Position numbers and translations under genes: made by a program
In this document: piece by piece, positions 44,705-53,217 of the stretch
Position numbering within the stretch: the first letter of the stretch is position 1
Layout of the letters: the number at the start of each line of letters is the position of its first letter
Notes under the pieces: generated by a model
Database searches by the model: none
What the model saw: the letters and a program-made list of their open reading frames with translations, nothing else
Told to the model about the DNA's origin: nothing
Source: Flavobacterium sp.
GTDB taxonomy: Bacteria > Bacteroidota > Bacteroidia > Flavobacteriales > Flavobacteriaceae
Length of the DNA stretch: 64,000 nucleotides
Assembly (NCBI GenBank): GCA_021740105.1
Contig: JAIPAM010000001.1
Coordinates: forward strand, 446,239-510,238
Direction: 5' to 3'

Positions 44705-46918
44705 ATGAAAAATAGCATCGCACTCTTTTTCTTAATTTTTATTTTAACTCAAAGCACCTTCTCGCAAGACACCATTAAACCTAGGCCAAAAATTGGGTTG
44801 GTATTAAGTGGTGGTGGGGCCAAAGGATTTGCTCATATTGGGGTGATAAAAGTATTAGAAAAAGCAGGAGTTAAAATTGATTATATTGGCGGAACCAGCG
44901 TAGGTTCAGTAATTGGGGCGCTTTATGCATCGGGTTATAATGCAAAGCAATTGGATTCTATTTTTAGAGATACCGATTTCAACAATCTAATAACCGATTA
45001 TATTCCTCGTTCCTCAAAAAATTTTTACGAAAAAAGAAATGATGAATTGTATGCTTTTTCATTACCAGTTAATAATTTTAAAGTTGGAATTCCTCTATCT
45101 TTATCAAAAGGGATGTACAATTATAATTTAATAAACAGATTGACTAAACACGTTAAAGAAATTCATGATTTTAATAAATTGCCTATTCCTTTTTTATGCA
45201 TGGCGACCGACATTGAAACAGGACAGCAAGTAGTATTAGATAAAGGATATTTGGCCAAAGCACTATTGGCTAGTTCTGCTTTTCCTTCGATTTTTTCACC
45301 AGTTGAATTGGATGGGAAATTATTGGTAGACGGAGGAGTTTCCAACAATTTTCCAATTGATGAAATTCGAAAACTTGGTGCTGATATTATTATTGGAGTT
45401 GATGTGCAAGATGAAATTAAAGATCGAAACAATTTAAATGACGCGACCAAAATCTTAGTTCAAATTAACAATCTTCAAATGATTGAAAAAATGAAAGCCA
45501 ACAAAGCAGCAACAGATATATACATAAAACCTGAAGTAACTCAATATGGAATAATCTCATTTGATGCTATCGAAGATATTATTAATAAAGGCGAAGCTGC
45601 TGCAAATGCACAAATAGATAAAATAAATAAATTAGTAAATCCCACAGAGAATTATATAAAAGAAAAACTAAAAGCAGGTAATGACTCTCTTTTTATAAAA
45701 TACATTAACATCAATTTTTTACCTAATTATACCCGATCGTATGTTTTAGGGAAGTTAGGATTCAATCCAAATTGCAAAATAAGTTATGACAATCTAAGAG
45801 TAGGAACAGACAATTTAAGCGCCACTCAAAACTTCAAATCCATTACCTATACAATCGACAAAAATGAGAATCATTATGATTTAAATATAAATTTAGTAGA
45901 AAGCCCACAAACCACTTTTTTAAAGTTTGGATTGCATTATGACGCACTATTCAAAAGCGCTTTTTTAGTTAATTTGACTGAAAAAAAATTACTTTCAAAA
46001 AATGACGTAGCTTTTGTTGATATCGGTTTGGGGGATAATTTTAGATACAACTTTGAATATTATATTGACAATGGGTTTCACTGGAGTTTCGGCATTAAAT
46101 CAAAATACACCGGTTTTACTAAGAATGTATCAACTAATTTTCTTTACAATTTAACTGCACCGCAACCTGGAATTAATGTACTTAATATTGAGTATTTGGA
46201 TTTCACTAATCAAGCCTATATTCAAACGGTTTCCTTTCAAAAATTTTTATTAGGAATAGGGGTAGAAAATAAAAACCTAAAAATATCTTCTGAAACTATT
46301 TCAAATACAACGCCTATTCTTCAAAAAAATAATTATTGGAGCGTTTTCGAATCTCTAAAGTACGACTCATTTGATAATAAATATTTTCCAAAAAGAGGAT
46401 GGTCTTTCTCAACAAATATTAACACCTATTTAAGTTCTTCTAATTTTAAAAATCAGTTTGAACCTTTTTCAATTGCTAAAAGTGAATTTAGTGTAGTGAA
46501 AACCGTATTAAATAAAACCACCATTGAATTTCAAGTAGATGCAGGATTAAAATTTGGAAAAGGAAGCGAGCCAGTATTAGATTTTGCTTTAGGCGGATTT
46601 GGATTTAGCCCAATAAATAATATCAGATCCTTTTATGGGTATGATTTTTTAAGCATTTTAGGGAATAGCTTTTTTAGGACGGCATTCACATTCGATTATG
46701 AATTTTACAAAAAAAACCACATTAATTTTTCCGGAAATTTTGCTCAGGTAAATAATGAATTGTTTGAAACTACTGAATGGATTTCAAAACCTAAATATTC
46801 AGGGTACGCTTTAGGGTATGGTTTGGAAACAATTATTGGTCCTGCCGAAATTAAATACACCTGGTCGCCAGAATTGAATAAAGGGTATACATTAATTTCT
46901 ATTGGTTTTTGTTTTTAA
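44705..46918 (+). CDS. Patatin-like phospholipase fused to an outer-membrane barrel
   Basis: This 737-residue protein has a signal peptide (1-21), a patatin domain (about 28-315) with the oxyanion motif SGGGAKG (35-41), the nucleophile in GTSVG (Ser65) and the DGG motif (Asp209), then a POTRA-like part (about 335-420, with NFLPNYTRSYVLGKLG) and a C-terminal barrel of the Omp85 type (about 420-737, ending in ISIGFCF). This is the layout of type Vd proteins such as PlpD, in which the barrel places a phospholipase at the surface. In Bacteroidota the lipase often stays attached. It follows uvrC closely with no functional link. Confidence 0.92.
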   Translation: MKNSIALFFLIFILTQSTFSQDTIKPRPKIGLVLSGGGAKGFAHIGVIKVLEKAGVKIDYIGGTSVGSVIGALYASGYNAKQLDSIFRDTDFNNLITDYIPRSSKNFYEKRNDELYAFSLPVNNFKVGIPLSLSKGMYNYNLINRLTKHVKEIHDFNKLPIPFLCMATDIETGQQVVLDKGYLAKALLASSAFPSIFSPVELDGKLLVDGGVSNNFPIDEIRKLGADIIIGVDVQDEIKDRNNLNDATKILVQINNLQMIEKMKANKAATDIYIKPEVTQYGIISFDAIEDIINKGEAAANAQIDKINKLVNPTENYIKEKLKAGNDSLFIKYININFLPNYTRSYVLGKLGFNPNCKISYDNLRVGTDNLSATQNFKSITYTIDKNENHYDLNINLVESPQTTFLKFGLHYDALFKSAFLVNLTEKKLLSKNDVAFVDIGLGDNFRYNFEYYIDNGFHWSFGIKSKYTGFTKNVSTNFLYNLTAPQPGINVLNIEYLDFTNQAYIQTVSFQKFLLGIGVENKNLKISSETISNTTPILQKNNYWSVFESLKYDSFDNKYFPKRGWSFSTNINTYLSSSNFKNQFEPFSIAKSEFSVVKTVLNKTTIEFQVDAGLKFGKGSEPVLDFALGGFGFSPINNIRSFYGYDFLSILGNSFFRTAFTFDYEFYKKNHINFSGNFAQVNNELFETTEWISKPKYSGYALGYGLETIIGPAEIKYTWSPELNKGYTLISIGFCF

Positions 46919-46995
46919 TATAATTTTATTTTATAAAGTTTAAAAATTAAAAATACTTCAAAGTATTAAAATGTATAATGTTGTTGAAAATTCTA

Positions 46996-47003
46996 TATAT
47001 TTG
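46996..47003 (+). promoter_or_regulatory. Candidate -7 promoter box for the permease
   Basis: TATATTTG matches TAnnTTTG and lies 28 bases before the ATG at 47031. No TTTG partner at the usual distance was seen. Confidence 0.4.
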
Positions 47004-47030
47004 AAAATATTTATTTAAAAAAGTTACAAT

Positions 47031-48524
47031 ATGTCTATTTGGAGAGTAAAACCAGTTTCAGCCTTTGAAGCTGATATGAAAAAAAATGATTTAAAAAGAG
47101 TACTTACAAAATGGGGATTAACTTCCTTAGGAATAGGCGCCATTATAGGTGGTGGAATATTTACCTTAACTGGAATTGCAGCCCATGATTATGCCGGACC
47201 TGCATTAGCACTTTCTTTTGTAATTGCAGGAGTTGGATGTTTATTTGCTTCCTTATGTTATGCAGAATTTGCCTCAGTATTACCAGTTGAAGGATCGGCC
47301 TATGCCTATGCTTATGGAACAGTGGGAGAACTTTTTGCATGGTTTATTGGATGGAATTTAATACTAGAATACATGATGGGAGCCACCACAGTTGCGGTTG
47401 CCTGGAGTGGCTATTTTGTTAAACTGCTGCATCTATTTCATATAGACATTCCTTTGTGGCTTTGTAACGATTTAGCAACGGCTATCGAAAAGGCAAAAAT
47501 CGCGGGGATTGAAGCCCCAACTTTTGCTATTAATTTGCCAGCATTAATTATTACTTTAATTGTAACTTCTATATTAATAAAAGGGATTAAAGAAGCTGCA
47601 AAAACAAATAATATTATTGTAATTATTAAGATAGCAGTAGTATTATTTGTAATTATTGTTGGCGCTTTTTACATAGATACTGCTAACTGGCAACCATTTA
47701 TTCCAGCAGAAACAACTACAATTGTTGATGGAGTAGAAAAAGTAAACTTTGGTTTTGGTGGAGTGATGACCGCGGCAACAATTGTGTTTTTTGCTTATAT
47801 AGGTTTCGATGCCGTTTCAACACAAGCGGGAGAAGCAATAAACCCTAAAAAAGACGTTCCTTTTGCAATTGTAGCCTCATTGGTAATTTGTACCATTTTA
47901 TATATTCTTGTTTCTTTAGTGTTAACCGGAATGGTAAAATACGATGTGTTAGATAAATCTGCTCCTGTAGCTTCAGCATTTGCTGAAAACGGATTAGGAT
48001 GGGCCGTATTTATAATAACAATAGCCGCTACTGCAGGATTAACTTCTGTAATGTTAGTGATGATGTTAGGTCAAACTAGAATATTTTTAGGTATGGCAAA
48101 AGACGGGTTATTACCACCTTTTTTCAAAGACCTACATGCCAATTTTAAAACACCATATAAAAGTACTTACTTAGTTGGTGCGATTATCGCAGTTGTAGCC
48201 GCATTTACTCCAATTGATAAAGTTTCAGAAATGTGTTCAATGGGAACATTATTAGCTTTCGCAATGGTATGTGTAGCCGTAATGATCTTAAGATATAAAA
48301 AACCAGAATTAGAAAGACCTTACAGAACTCCTGCTATATACTTAGTTGGGACTTTAGGAGTTTCGTTTAATTTGTTTTTAATGCTATATGTTAGAAAAGA
48401 AACGTGGTATGCATTTATAGTTTGGGGAATAATAGGGATAGCAGTTTATTTTCTTTACAGTAAAAAACATGCTAAATTAAATAATCCGGAAGAATTTGAA
48501 CGATTAGATAATGAGAGAAAATAA
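47031..48524 (+). CDS. APC-family amino acid permease
   Basis: This 497-residue inner-membrane protein has about 12-14 hydrophobic segments and the APC signature near the start: LGIGAIIGGGIFTLTGIAA (split as GAIIGGGIF and LTGIAA). The second half includes FFAYIGFDAVSTQAGEA and MLVMMLGQTRIFLGMAKDGL, typical of the cationic amino acid transporter (YfnA/CAT) branch. It probably imports amino acids by proton symport; the exact substrate is not visible. A perfect palindromic terminator follows its stop. Tyrosine and tryptophan catabolic genes come next, so an aromatic substrate is conceivable. Confidence 0.92.
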   Translation: MSIWRVKPVSAFEADMKKNDLKRVLTKWGLTSLGIGAIIGGGIFTLTGIAAHDYAGPALALSFVIAGVGCLFASLCYAEFASVLPVEGSAYAYAYGTVGELFAWFIGWNLILEYMMGATTVAVAWSGYFVKLLHLFHIDIPLWLCNDLATAIEKAKIAGIEAPTFAINLPALIITLIVTSILIKGIKEAAKTNNIIVIIKIAVVLFVIIVGAFYIDTANWQPFIPAETTTIVDGVEKVNFGFGGVMTAATIVFFAYIGFDAVSTQAGEAINPKKDVPFAIVASLVICTILYILVSLVLTGMVKYDVLDKSAPVASAFAENGLGWAVFIITIAATAGLTSVMLVMMLGQTRIFLGMAKDGLLPPFFKDLHANFKTPYKSTYLVGAIIAVVAAFTPIDKVSEMCSMGTLLAFAMVCVAVMILRYKKPELERPYRTPAIYLVGTLGVSFNLFLMLYVRKETWYAFIVWGIIGIAVYFLYSKKHAKLNNPEEFERLDNERK

Positions 48525-48556
48525 TAAAAGCGACTTCAATTGAAGTCGCTTTTATT
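48523..48556 (+). terminator. Perfect palindromic terminator after the permease gene
   Basis: The 34 bases form a perfect palindrome centred on CAATTG, with the core AAAAGCGACTT and AAGTCGCTTTT. Both ends are A/T runs, so it could stop transcription in either direction. It begins in the stop codon. Confidence 0.9.
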
Positions 48557-48623
48557 TATAATATATTTTTTACGATATTTGTTTCATGAAAACAACATGG
48601 ATTGGATTATTAGGTTATTTGCA

Positions 48624-48642
48624 GTTTCTCATCAAGAGAAAC
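48624..48642 (+). promoter_or_regulatory. Small hairpin upstream of hmgA
   Basis: GTTTCTC pairs with GAGAAAC around ATCAA, 83 bases before the hmgA start. It might be an operator or part of the leader. The rest of the 168-base spacer shows nothing recognisable. Confidence 0.35.
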
Positions 48643-48724
48643 CCAGAATGATTTTATGTCTTTTTGATTAAATAAACATTTGAAGTTAAACCAACTTTAC
48701 TCTTAAATTTTAAACTATAAAAAG

Positions 48725-49882
48725 ATGCCAATATATCATAAACTCGGTGATTTTCCCCAAAAAAGACACACACAGTTTGAAAATCCTAAAGGAGGATTTT
48801 ATTACGAACAATTATTTGGAACAGAAGGATTTCACGGTCATTCGTCGCTATCCTACCATGTTCACAGACCAACACAGGTAAAAGAAATTCTAAAATCGTA
48901 TTCGGTTGAACCTAAAATTGCTATTGGTAAAAACATAAAAGCACTACTCTTAAAAGGCTTCGAAATAAAACCGGAAGACGATTTTTTAGAAAGTAGAAAA
49001 CCAATGTTGGTCAATAAAGATTGCACCATCGGATTAGCAGCCCCTAAAACCTCTCTGCGGAACTATTTCTATAAAAACGCCGATGCCGATGAAATGTTAT
49101 TCATCCATAAAGGAAAAGGAAAATTAAGAACCATGTTAGGGAACATCCCATTTGAATATGGTGATTATCTAATTATACCAAGAGGAGTAATTTATCAAAT
49201 AGATTTTGAAACTTCGGACAACCGATTGTTCTACGTCGAATCCTTCACGCCATTTTATACTCCAAAAAGATATAAAAATGAATCAGGACAACATTTAGAA
49301 CATTCCCCATTTTGCGAACGTGATTTTATTTTGCCCAACGAATTGGAGACTTACGATGAAAAAGGAGATTTCCTAATCAAAGTCAAAAAAGAAGGAATGA
49401 TTCACGAAATAGTTTATGCAACACACCCTTTTGACGTAGTCGGTTGGGACGGATACAATTTTCCCTACGGCTTCAGCATTCACAATTTCGAACCAATTAC
49501 AGGAAGAGTTCACCAGCCGCCGCCAGTGCATCAAACATTTGAAACGGCAACATTTGTAGTATGTTCATTCGTTCCAAGATTGTACGATTATCACCCAAAA
49601 TCTATTCCGGCACCTTACAATCATAGTAATATTGACAGCGATGAGGTAATCTATTATGGCGATGGTGATTTTATGAGCCGTAATAATATAGAGCAAGGAC
49701 ACATTACTTTGCATCCAAAAGGAATTCCTCACGGACCAGCGCCAGGAGCAATGGAAAGAAGTATTGGTCAAACCGTAACCGAAGAATTAGCGGTAATGGT
49801 AGACACTTTCCGACCATTAATGGTAACCGAGGAAGCCATGGGCATCGATGATGGTAAGTATTATCAATCTTGGATGGAATAA
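48725..49882 (+). CDS. hmgA: Homogentisate 1,2-dioxygenase
   Basis: This 385-residue cytosolic iron enzyme opens the ring of homogentisate to maleylacetoacetate in tyrosine and phenylalanine breakdown. It has the family blocks GRVHQPPPVHQTFE, APYNHSNIDSDEVIYYGDG and the iron-binding stretch GHITLHPKGIPHGP. The length is below that of the human enzyme (445), as seen in Bacteroidota forms. It precedes hppD, the previous step of the pathway, across a 157-base spacer that contains structured repeat element 1. Confidence 0.95.
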   Translation: MPIYHKLGDFPQKRHTQFENPKGGFYYEQLFGTEGFHGHSSLSYHVHRPTQVKEILKSYSVEPKIAIGKNIKALLLKGFEIKPEDDFLESRKPMLVNKDCTIGLAAPKTSLRNYFYKNADADEMLFIHKGKGKLRTMLGNIPFEYGDYLIIPRGVIYQIDFETSDNRLFYVESFTPFYTPKRYKNESGQHLEHSPFCERDFILPNELETYDEKGDFLIKVKKEGMIHEIVYATHPFDVVGWDGYNFPYGFSIHNFEPITGRVHQPPPVHQTFETATFVVCSFVPRLYDYHPKSIPAPYNHSNIDSDEVIYYGDGDFMSRNNIEQGHITLHPKGIPHGPAPGAMERSIGQTVTEELAVMVDTFRPLMVTEEAMGIDDGKYYQSWME

Positions 49883-49885
49883 TTT

Positions 49886-49969
49886 GGAGCTATTTCCTGC
49901 TATTCGTTGCAATCCCTATTATTGTTCGTGCCTCACATCAATAGGGGATTTCCACTGCTATCAGGGCTA
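49886..49969 (+). repeat. Structured intergenic repeat, element 1
   Basis: This 84-base element starts GGAGCTATTTCCTGCTATTC and ends CCACTGCTATCAGGGCTA. It pairs as AGC/GCT, CCTG/CAGG, an internal loop with conserved sequence, then AATCC/GGATT and CCTATT with AATAGG including one bulged G. Element 2 at 60637-60702 has the same conserved blocks and a different inner hairpin. It lies between hmgA and hppD. Confidence 0.8.
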
Positions 49970-50039
49970 GAATTTCCAATAATTAACAAAATTTAGAAAT
50001 AAGAGGAACGATTATTTCACCTCATAATAACATATCAAA

Positions 50040-51203
50040 ATGTCAACAAAAGAAGTAAAATCTGTAAACTACGGATTAGAAAAAATATTTGAAGGAGCAC
50101 AAGATTTCCTTCCATTACTAGGAACAGACTATGTAGAACTTTATGTAGGAAACGCAAAACAATCTGCACATTATTATAAAACGGCTTTCGGTTATCAATC
50201 GTTGGCTTACGCTGGATTGGAAACGGGTGTTCGAGACCGAACGTCTTATGTGCTAAAGCAAGACAAAATCAGATTGGTTTTAACCACACCTTTAAACCAA
50301 GATTCTCCAATAAATGACCATTTAAGAAAACATGGGGACGGCGTAAAAATTGTTGCCCTTTGGGTTGAAGACGCGACTAGCGCTTATCAAGAAACCATGA
50401 AAAGAGGCGCTGTTTCCTTCATGGAACCAACAGTTGAAAAAGATGAATTTGGAGAAGTAGTTCGTTCAGGAATCTACACCTATGGTGAAACCGTTCACCT
50501 ATTTGTAGAAAGAAAAAACTACAACGGAATTTTCTTGCCTGGTTATAAAGAATGGAAATCCGATTACAATCCGGAAGCGGTAGGATTAAAATATATCGAC
50601 CACATGGTAGGAAATGTGGGTTGGAATGAAATGAATACGTGGGTAAAATTCTATGAAGAAGTAATGGGATTTGTAAATTTCTTGTCTTTTGATGACAAAC
50701 AAATTCACACCGAATATTCTGCATTGATGAGTAAAGTAATGTCGAACGGCAACGGGCGCATTAAATTCCCAATCAACGAACCAGCAGAAGGAAAAAAACG
50801 TTCTCAGATTGAAGAATATTTAGATTTTTACGGTGGACCAGGAGTGCAACACATCGCCATTGCTACCGACGATATTATTTCAACAGTTTCGCAATTAAAA
50901 GCGCGTGGAGTAGAATTTTTATCTGCGCCGCCACATGCTTATTATCAAGCAATTCCGGAAAGATTAGGAGTTCACATGGACATGATGAAAGAAGATTTAA
51001 ACGCTATAGAAAAATTAGCCATTATGGTTGATGCCGATGAAGACGGCTATTTATTGCAAATTTTCACCAAACCAGTTCAAGACCGACCAACCTTATTTTT
51101 TGAAATAATTCAAAGGATGGGTGCTAAAGGATTTGGAGCAGGAAATTTTAAAGCACTTTTTGAATCTATTGAAAGAGAACAATCTTTAAGAGGAACATTG
51201 TAA
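50040..51203 (+). CDS. hppD: 4-hydroxyphenylpyruvate dioxygenase
   Basis: This 387-residue iron enzyme turns 4-hydroxyphenylpyruvate into homogentisate, the substrate of the hmgA product. It has two VOC-type domains; the iron ligands are visible as His in YIDHMVGNV, His in GVQHIAIAT and Glu in PTLFFEIIQRMG. The C-terminal KGFGAGNFKALFESIEREQ is the typical end that closes the active site. It follows hmgA, so the two steps are encoded in reverse order. The spacer between them holds a structured repeat that might separate their expression. Confidence 0.97.
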   Translation: MSTKEVKSVNYGLEKIFEGAQDFLPLLGTDYVELYVGNAKQSAHYYKTAFGYQSLAYAGLETGVRDRTSYVLKQDKIRLVLTTPLNQDSPINDHLRKHGDGVKIVALWVEDATSAYQETMKRGAVSFMEPTVEKDEFGEVVRSGIYTYGETVHLFVERKNYNGIFLPGYKEWKSDYNPEAVGLKYIDHMVGNVGWNEMNTWVKFYEEVMGFVNFLSFDDKQIHTEYSALMSKVMSNGNGRIKFPINEPAEGKKRSQIEEYLDFYGGPGVQHIAIATDDIISTVSQLKARGVEFLSAPPHAYYQAIPERLGVHMDMMKEDLNAIEKLAIMVDADEDGYLLQIFTKPVQDRPTLFFEIIQRMGAKGFGAGNFKALFESIEREQSLRGTL

Positions 51204-51254
51204 AATATATTGATTTTCTTAAATTTTTCATAAATAAATCGACTGAAAGAGAAT

Positions 51255-51262
51255 TATCTTTG
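51255..51262 (+). promoter_or_regulatory. Candidate -7 promoter box in the hppD downstream spacer
   Basis: TATCTTTG matches TAnnTTTG. A tiny frame (ATG at 51271, seven codons then stop) follows, but no gene. It may act with the second box at 51315 in front of the candidate small RNA. Confidence 0.4.
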
Positions 51263-51314
51263 CAAAATAAATGTTAAAGTTCATTTTTTGCTAATTATAA
51301 TTCAACATTTTGAA

Positions 51315-51322
51315 TATCTTTG
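51315..51322 (+). promoter_or_regulatory. Candidate promoter of a small RNA
   Basis: TATCTTTG matches TAnnTTTG, with TTTG at 51287-51290 24 bases upstream, slightly beyond the usual spacing. No ATG occurs between this box and the terminator at 51402-51436. Confidence 0.5.
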
Positions 51323-51327
51323 TACTC

Positions 51328-51436
51328 AGAAATAAGGAGTGGTTTCCTCATTTTTGTATAAATTTTTCATAATTTATAATTTTTTGGTTGGTTAATAGCA
51401 TAAAAACTCAGTCATAATTTGATTGAGTTTTTTTGT
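51328..51436 (+). ncRNA. Candidate small RNA between hppD and the DUF3108 gene
   Basis: A promoter box (51315-51322) and a strong terminator (51402-51436) bracket about 105 bases that lack any ATG. Inside are a small AGGA/TCCT hairpin near 51333-51348 and an AT-rich hairpin, TATAAATT with AATTTATA (51357-51378). The identity is unknown; a 6S-like RNA or a regulator of the neighbouring catabolic genes are both possible. Ends are estimated. Confidence 0.45.
51402..51436 (+). terminator. Rho-independent terminator of the candidate small RNA
   Basis: AAAAACTCAGTCA (51402-51414) pairs with TGATTGAGTTTTT (51420-51432), with one G-U pair and the loop TAATT, and runs into a T-rich tail. Confidence 0.85.
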
Positions 51437-51442
51437 TTTTAT

Positions 51443-51450
51443 TACATTTG
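51443..51450 (+). promoter_or_regulatory. Promoter of the DUF3108-kynA-M23 run
   Basis: TACATTTG matches TAnnTTTG and has TTTG at 51418-51421 with a 21-base spacer, a good fit. It lies 41 bases before the ATG at 51491, downstream of the in-frame ATG at 51419, which settles the start. Confidence 0.6.
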
Positions 51451-51490
51451 GAATAAATATTGTACAGGCAATTCAACAAAAACCGTTACC

Positions 51491-52264
51491 ATGAAAAAAT
51501 TTCTAATCTTCCTAATATTTCCCCTACTATTTAGTTTTGATGCCCAACGTGAAGACGCTTTTCAAACCGGTGAATGGTTCAAATTTAGGGTTCATTACGG
51601 ACTAATTAATGCAGGATATGCAACTCTTGAAGTTCAAGATGGAGTAATTAATAATAAAAAAGTGTACCACGTAATCGGAAAAGGATATTCCACCGGAATG
51701 TCAAGATTCTTTTTTAAAGTGGACGATCTTTACGAAAGTTACTTTGATAAGGTTACCGGAAATCCTTACAAATACATTCGAAAAATTGACGAAGGCGGTT
51801 ATACCAAAAACCAAGAAGGATTTTTCAATCTAGCTTCAGATCGCGTTTTAGTTAAAGATTTTGACAATAAAACAGAGAAAACATATGTAATCCCAAACAA
51901 TACCCAAGACATTGTATCTGCTTTTTATTATTTGAGAAATTATCCTACGATTAATAAGTTAAAAGTTGGAGAATCTGTTGCTATTGATATGTTCTTTGAT
52001 GAGGAAACTACAAAATTTAAGCTTAAATTTATCGGCCGAGAAGATCTAAATACTAAATTTGGAGTAATACCAACAATGATTTTCCGTCCTTTAGTTCAAT
52101 CGGGAAGAGTTTTTAAAGAACAAGAAGCACTTACCGTTTGGATTTCAGACGACGACAATAAAATCCCTGTTAGAATACAAGCGAGTTTAACCGTAGGATC
52201 AATAAAAGCAGATTTAGACGGTTTCAAAGGATTAAAAAATTCCTTCACAATTAAAGTAAAATAA
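51491..52264 (+). CDS. DUF3108-family exported protein
   Basis: This 257-residue protein begins with a signal peptide (MKKFLIFLIFPLLFSFDAQ). The mature part matches the DUF3108 pattern: GEWFKFRVHYGLINAGYATL, the GKGYSTGMSRFFFKVDDLYESY block and the late TVWISDDDNKIPVRIQASL. It is probably a periplasmic or outer-membrane-facing beta-rich protein; function unknown. A longer reading from 51419 is rejected because the promoter box at 51443 and the signal peptide fit the later ATG. The stop is two bases before kynA. Confidence 0.9.
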   Translation: MKKFLIFLIFPLLFSFDAQREDAFQTGEWFKFRVHYGLINAGYATLEVQDGVINNKKVYHVIGKGYSTGMSRFFFKVDDLYESYFDKVTGNPYKYIRKIDEGGYTKNQEGFFNLASDRVLVKDFDNKTEKTYVIPNNTQDIVSAFYYLRNYPTINKLKVGESVAIDMFFDEETTKFKLKFIGREDLNTKFGVIPTMIFRPLVQSGRVFKEQEALTVWISDDDNKIPVRIQASLTVGSIKADLDGFKGLKNSFTIKVK

Positions 52265-52266
52265 AA

Positions 52267-53202
52267 ATGGATAATCCAACTATATCAAATGAAATCCTTC
52301 AAAAATTAGAAGATAAATTTCAAAAGATCAACCAAAAAACCGAAACGCATTTAGAAGGACTCCTTTGGTCAAAACCAATCACCTATTGGGATTATATCCA
52401 AACGGACGCGCTTTTGAATCTTCAAGTCCAAAGAACTACACTTCCCGACGAAATGGTTTTTATCATGTACCACCAAGTAAACGAATTGTTGTTTAAAATG
52501 ATTTTGTGGGAAATGGAGCAAATTTGTAAAAATGATAATTTAGAAACGGCATTTTTTACGGTTAGATTAATGAGAATTAGCCGCTATTTTGATATGCTGA
52601 CCACTTCTTTTGATATTATGGGTGACGGAATGGAAGTGGAACAATACATGAAATTCAGAAATACTTTAACCCCTGCGAGTGGTTTTCAAAGTGCACAATA
52701 CCGCTTGATTGAGTTTGCTTCTACCGATCTGATCAACTTAATCGATTATCGTTTTAGAGCTACTATTGATAGAAATACTCCCTACGAACACGCTTTAGAA
52801 CATTTGTATTGGCAAGCAGGAGGAAAAGACCACGAAACAGGAGAAAAGTCGTACCTAATTCTCGAATTTGAAAGAAAATACAAAGCGCAATTTCTTCGAT
52901 CGATGGAAGAATACAACACCATAAATTTGTGGCAAAAATTCAAACAATTGCCTGAAGCCGATCAAAAAAATACCGAATTAATTAAAGCAATGCGCCATTA
53001 CGACCACACCGTAAATATTACTTGGGTAATGGGACACTTGAATGCAGCAAGAAAATATATCGAGTCAAGCGGAAAAGGAAATGGCGAATCAACTGGCGGA
53101 AGCGACTGGAAAAAATACATGCACCCTAAATACCAAAGAAGAATATTTTTCCCTGAGCTGTGGAGCGAAGAGGAATTGAAAAATTGGGGCGCTGAAAATT
53201 AA
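52267..53202 (+). CDS. kynA: Tryptophan 2,3-dioxygenase
   Basis: This 311-residue heme enzyme opens the indole ring of tryptophan to give N-formylkynurenine, the first step of the kynurenine pathway. Recognisable blocks are FIMYHQVNELLFKMILWE with the distal histidine, GDGMEVEQYMKFRNTLTPASGFQS (split as YMKFRNTL and PASGFQS), and the end GSDWKKYMHPKYQRRIFFPELW. It follows the DUF3108 gene by two bases and precedes an M23 lipoprotein gene by 15, so the three are one transcript although their roles differ. Confidence 0.95.
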   Translation: MDNPTISNEILQKLEDKFQKINQKTETHLEGLLWSKPITYWDYIQTDALLNLQVQRTTLPDEMVFIMYHQVNELLFKMILWEMEQICKNDNLETAFFTVRLMRISRYFDMLTTSFDIMGDGMEVEQYMKFRNTLTPASGFQSAQYRLIEFASTDLINLIDYRFRATIDRNTPYEHALEHLYWQAGGKDHETGEKSYLILEFERKYKAQFLRSMEEYNTINLWQKFKQLPEADQKNTELIKAMRHYDHTVNITWVMGHLNAARKYIESSGKGNGESTGGSDWKKYMHPKYQRRIFFPELWSEEELKNWGAEN

Positions 53203-53217
53203 TATAAAAAACATGGT

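Noticed and set aside
51419..51490. Longer N-terminus of the DUF3108 protein
   Set aside because: It overlaps the small RNA terminator and the promoter box; the signal peptide begins at 51491.
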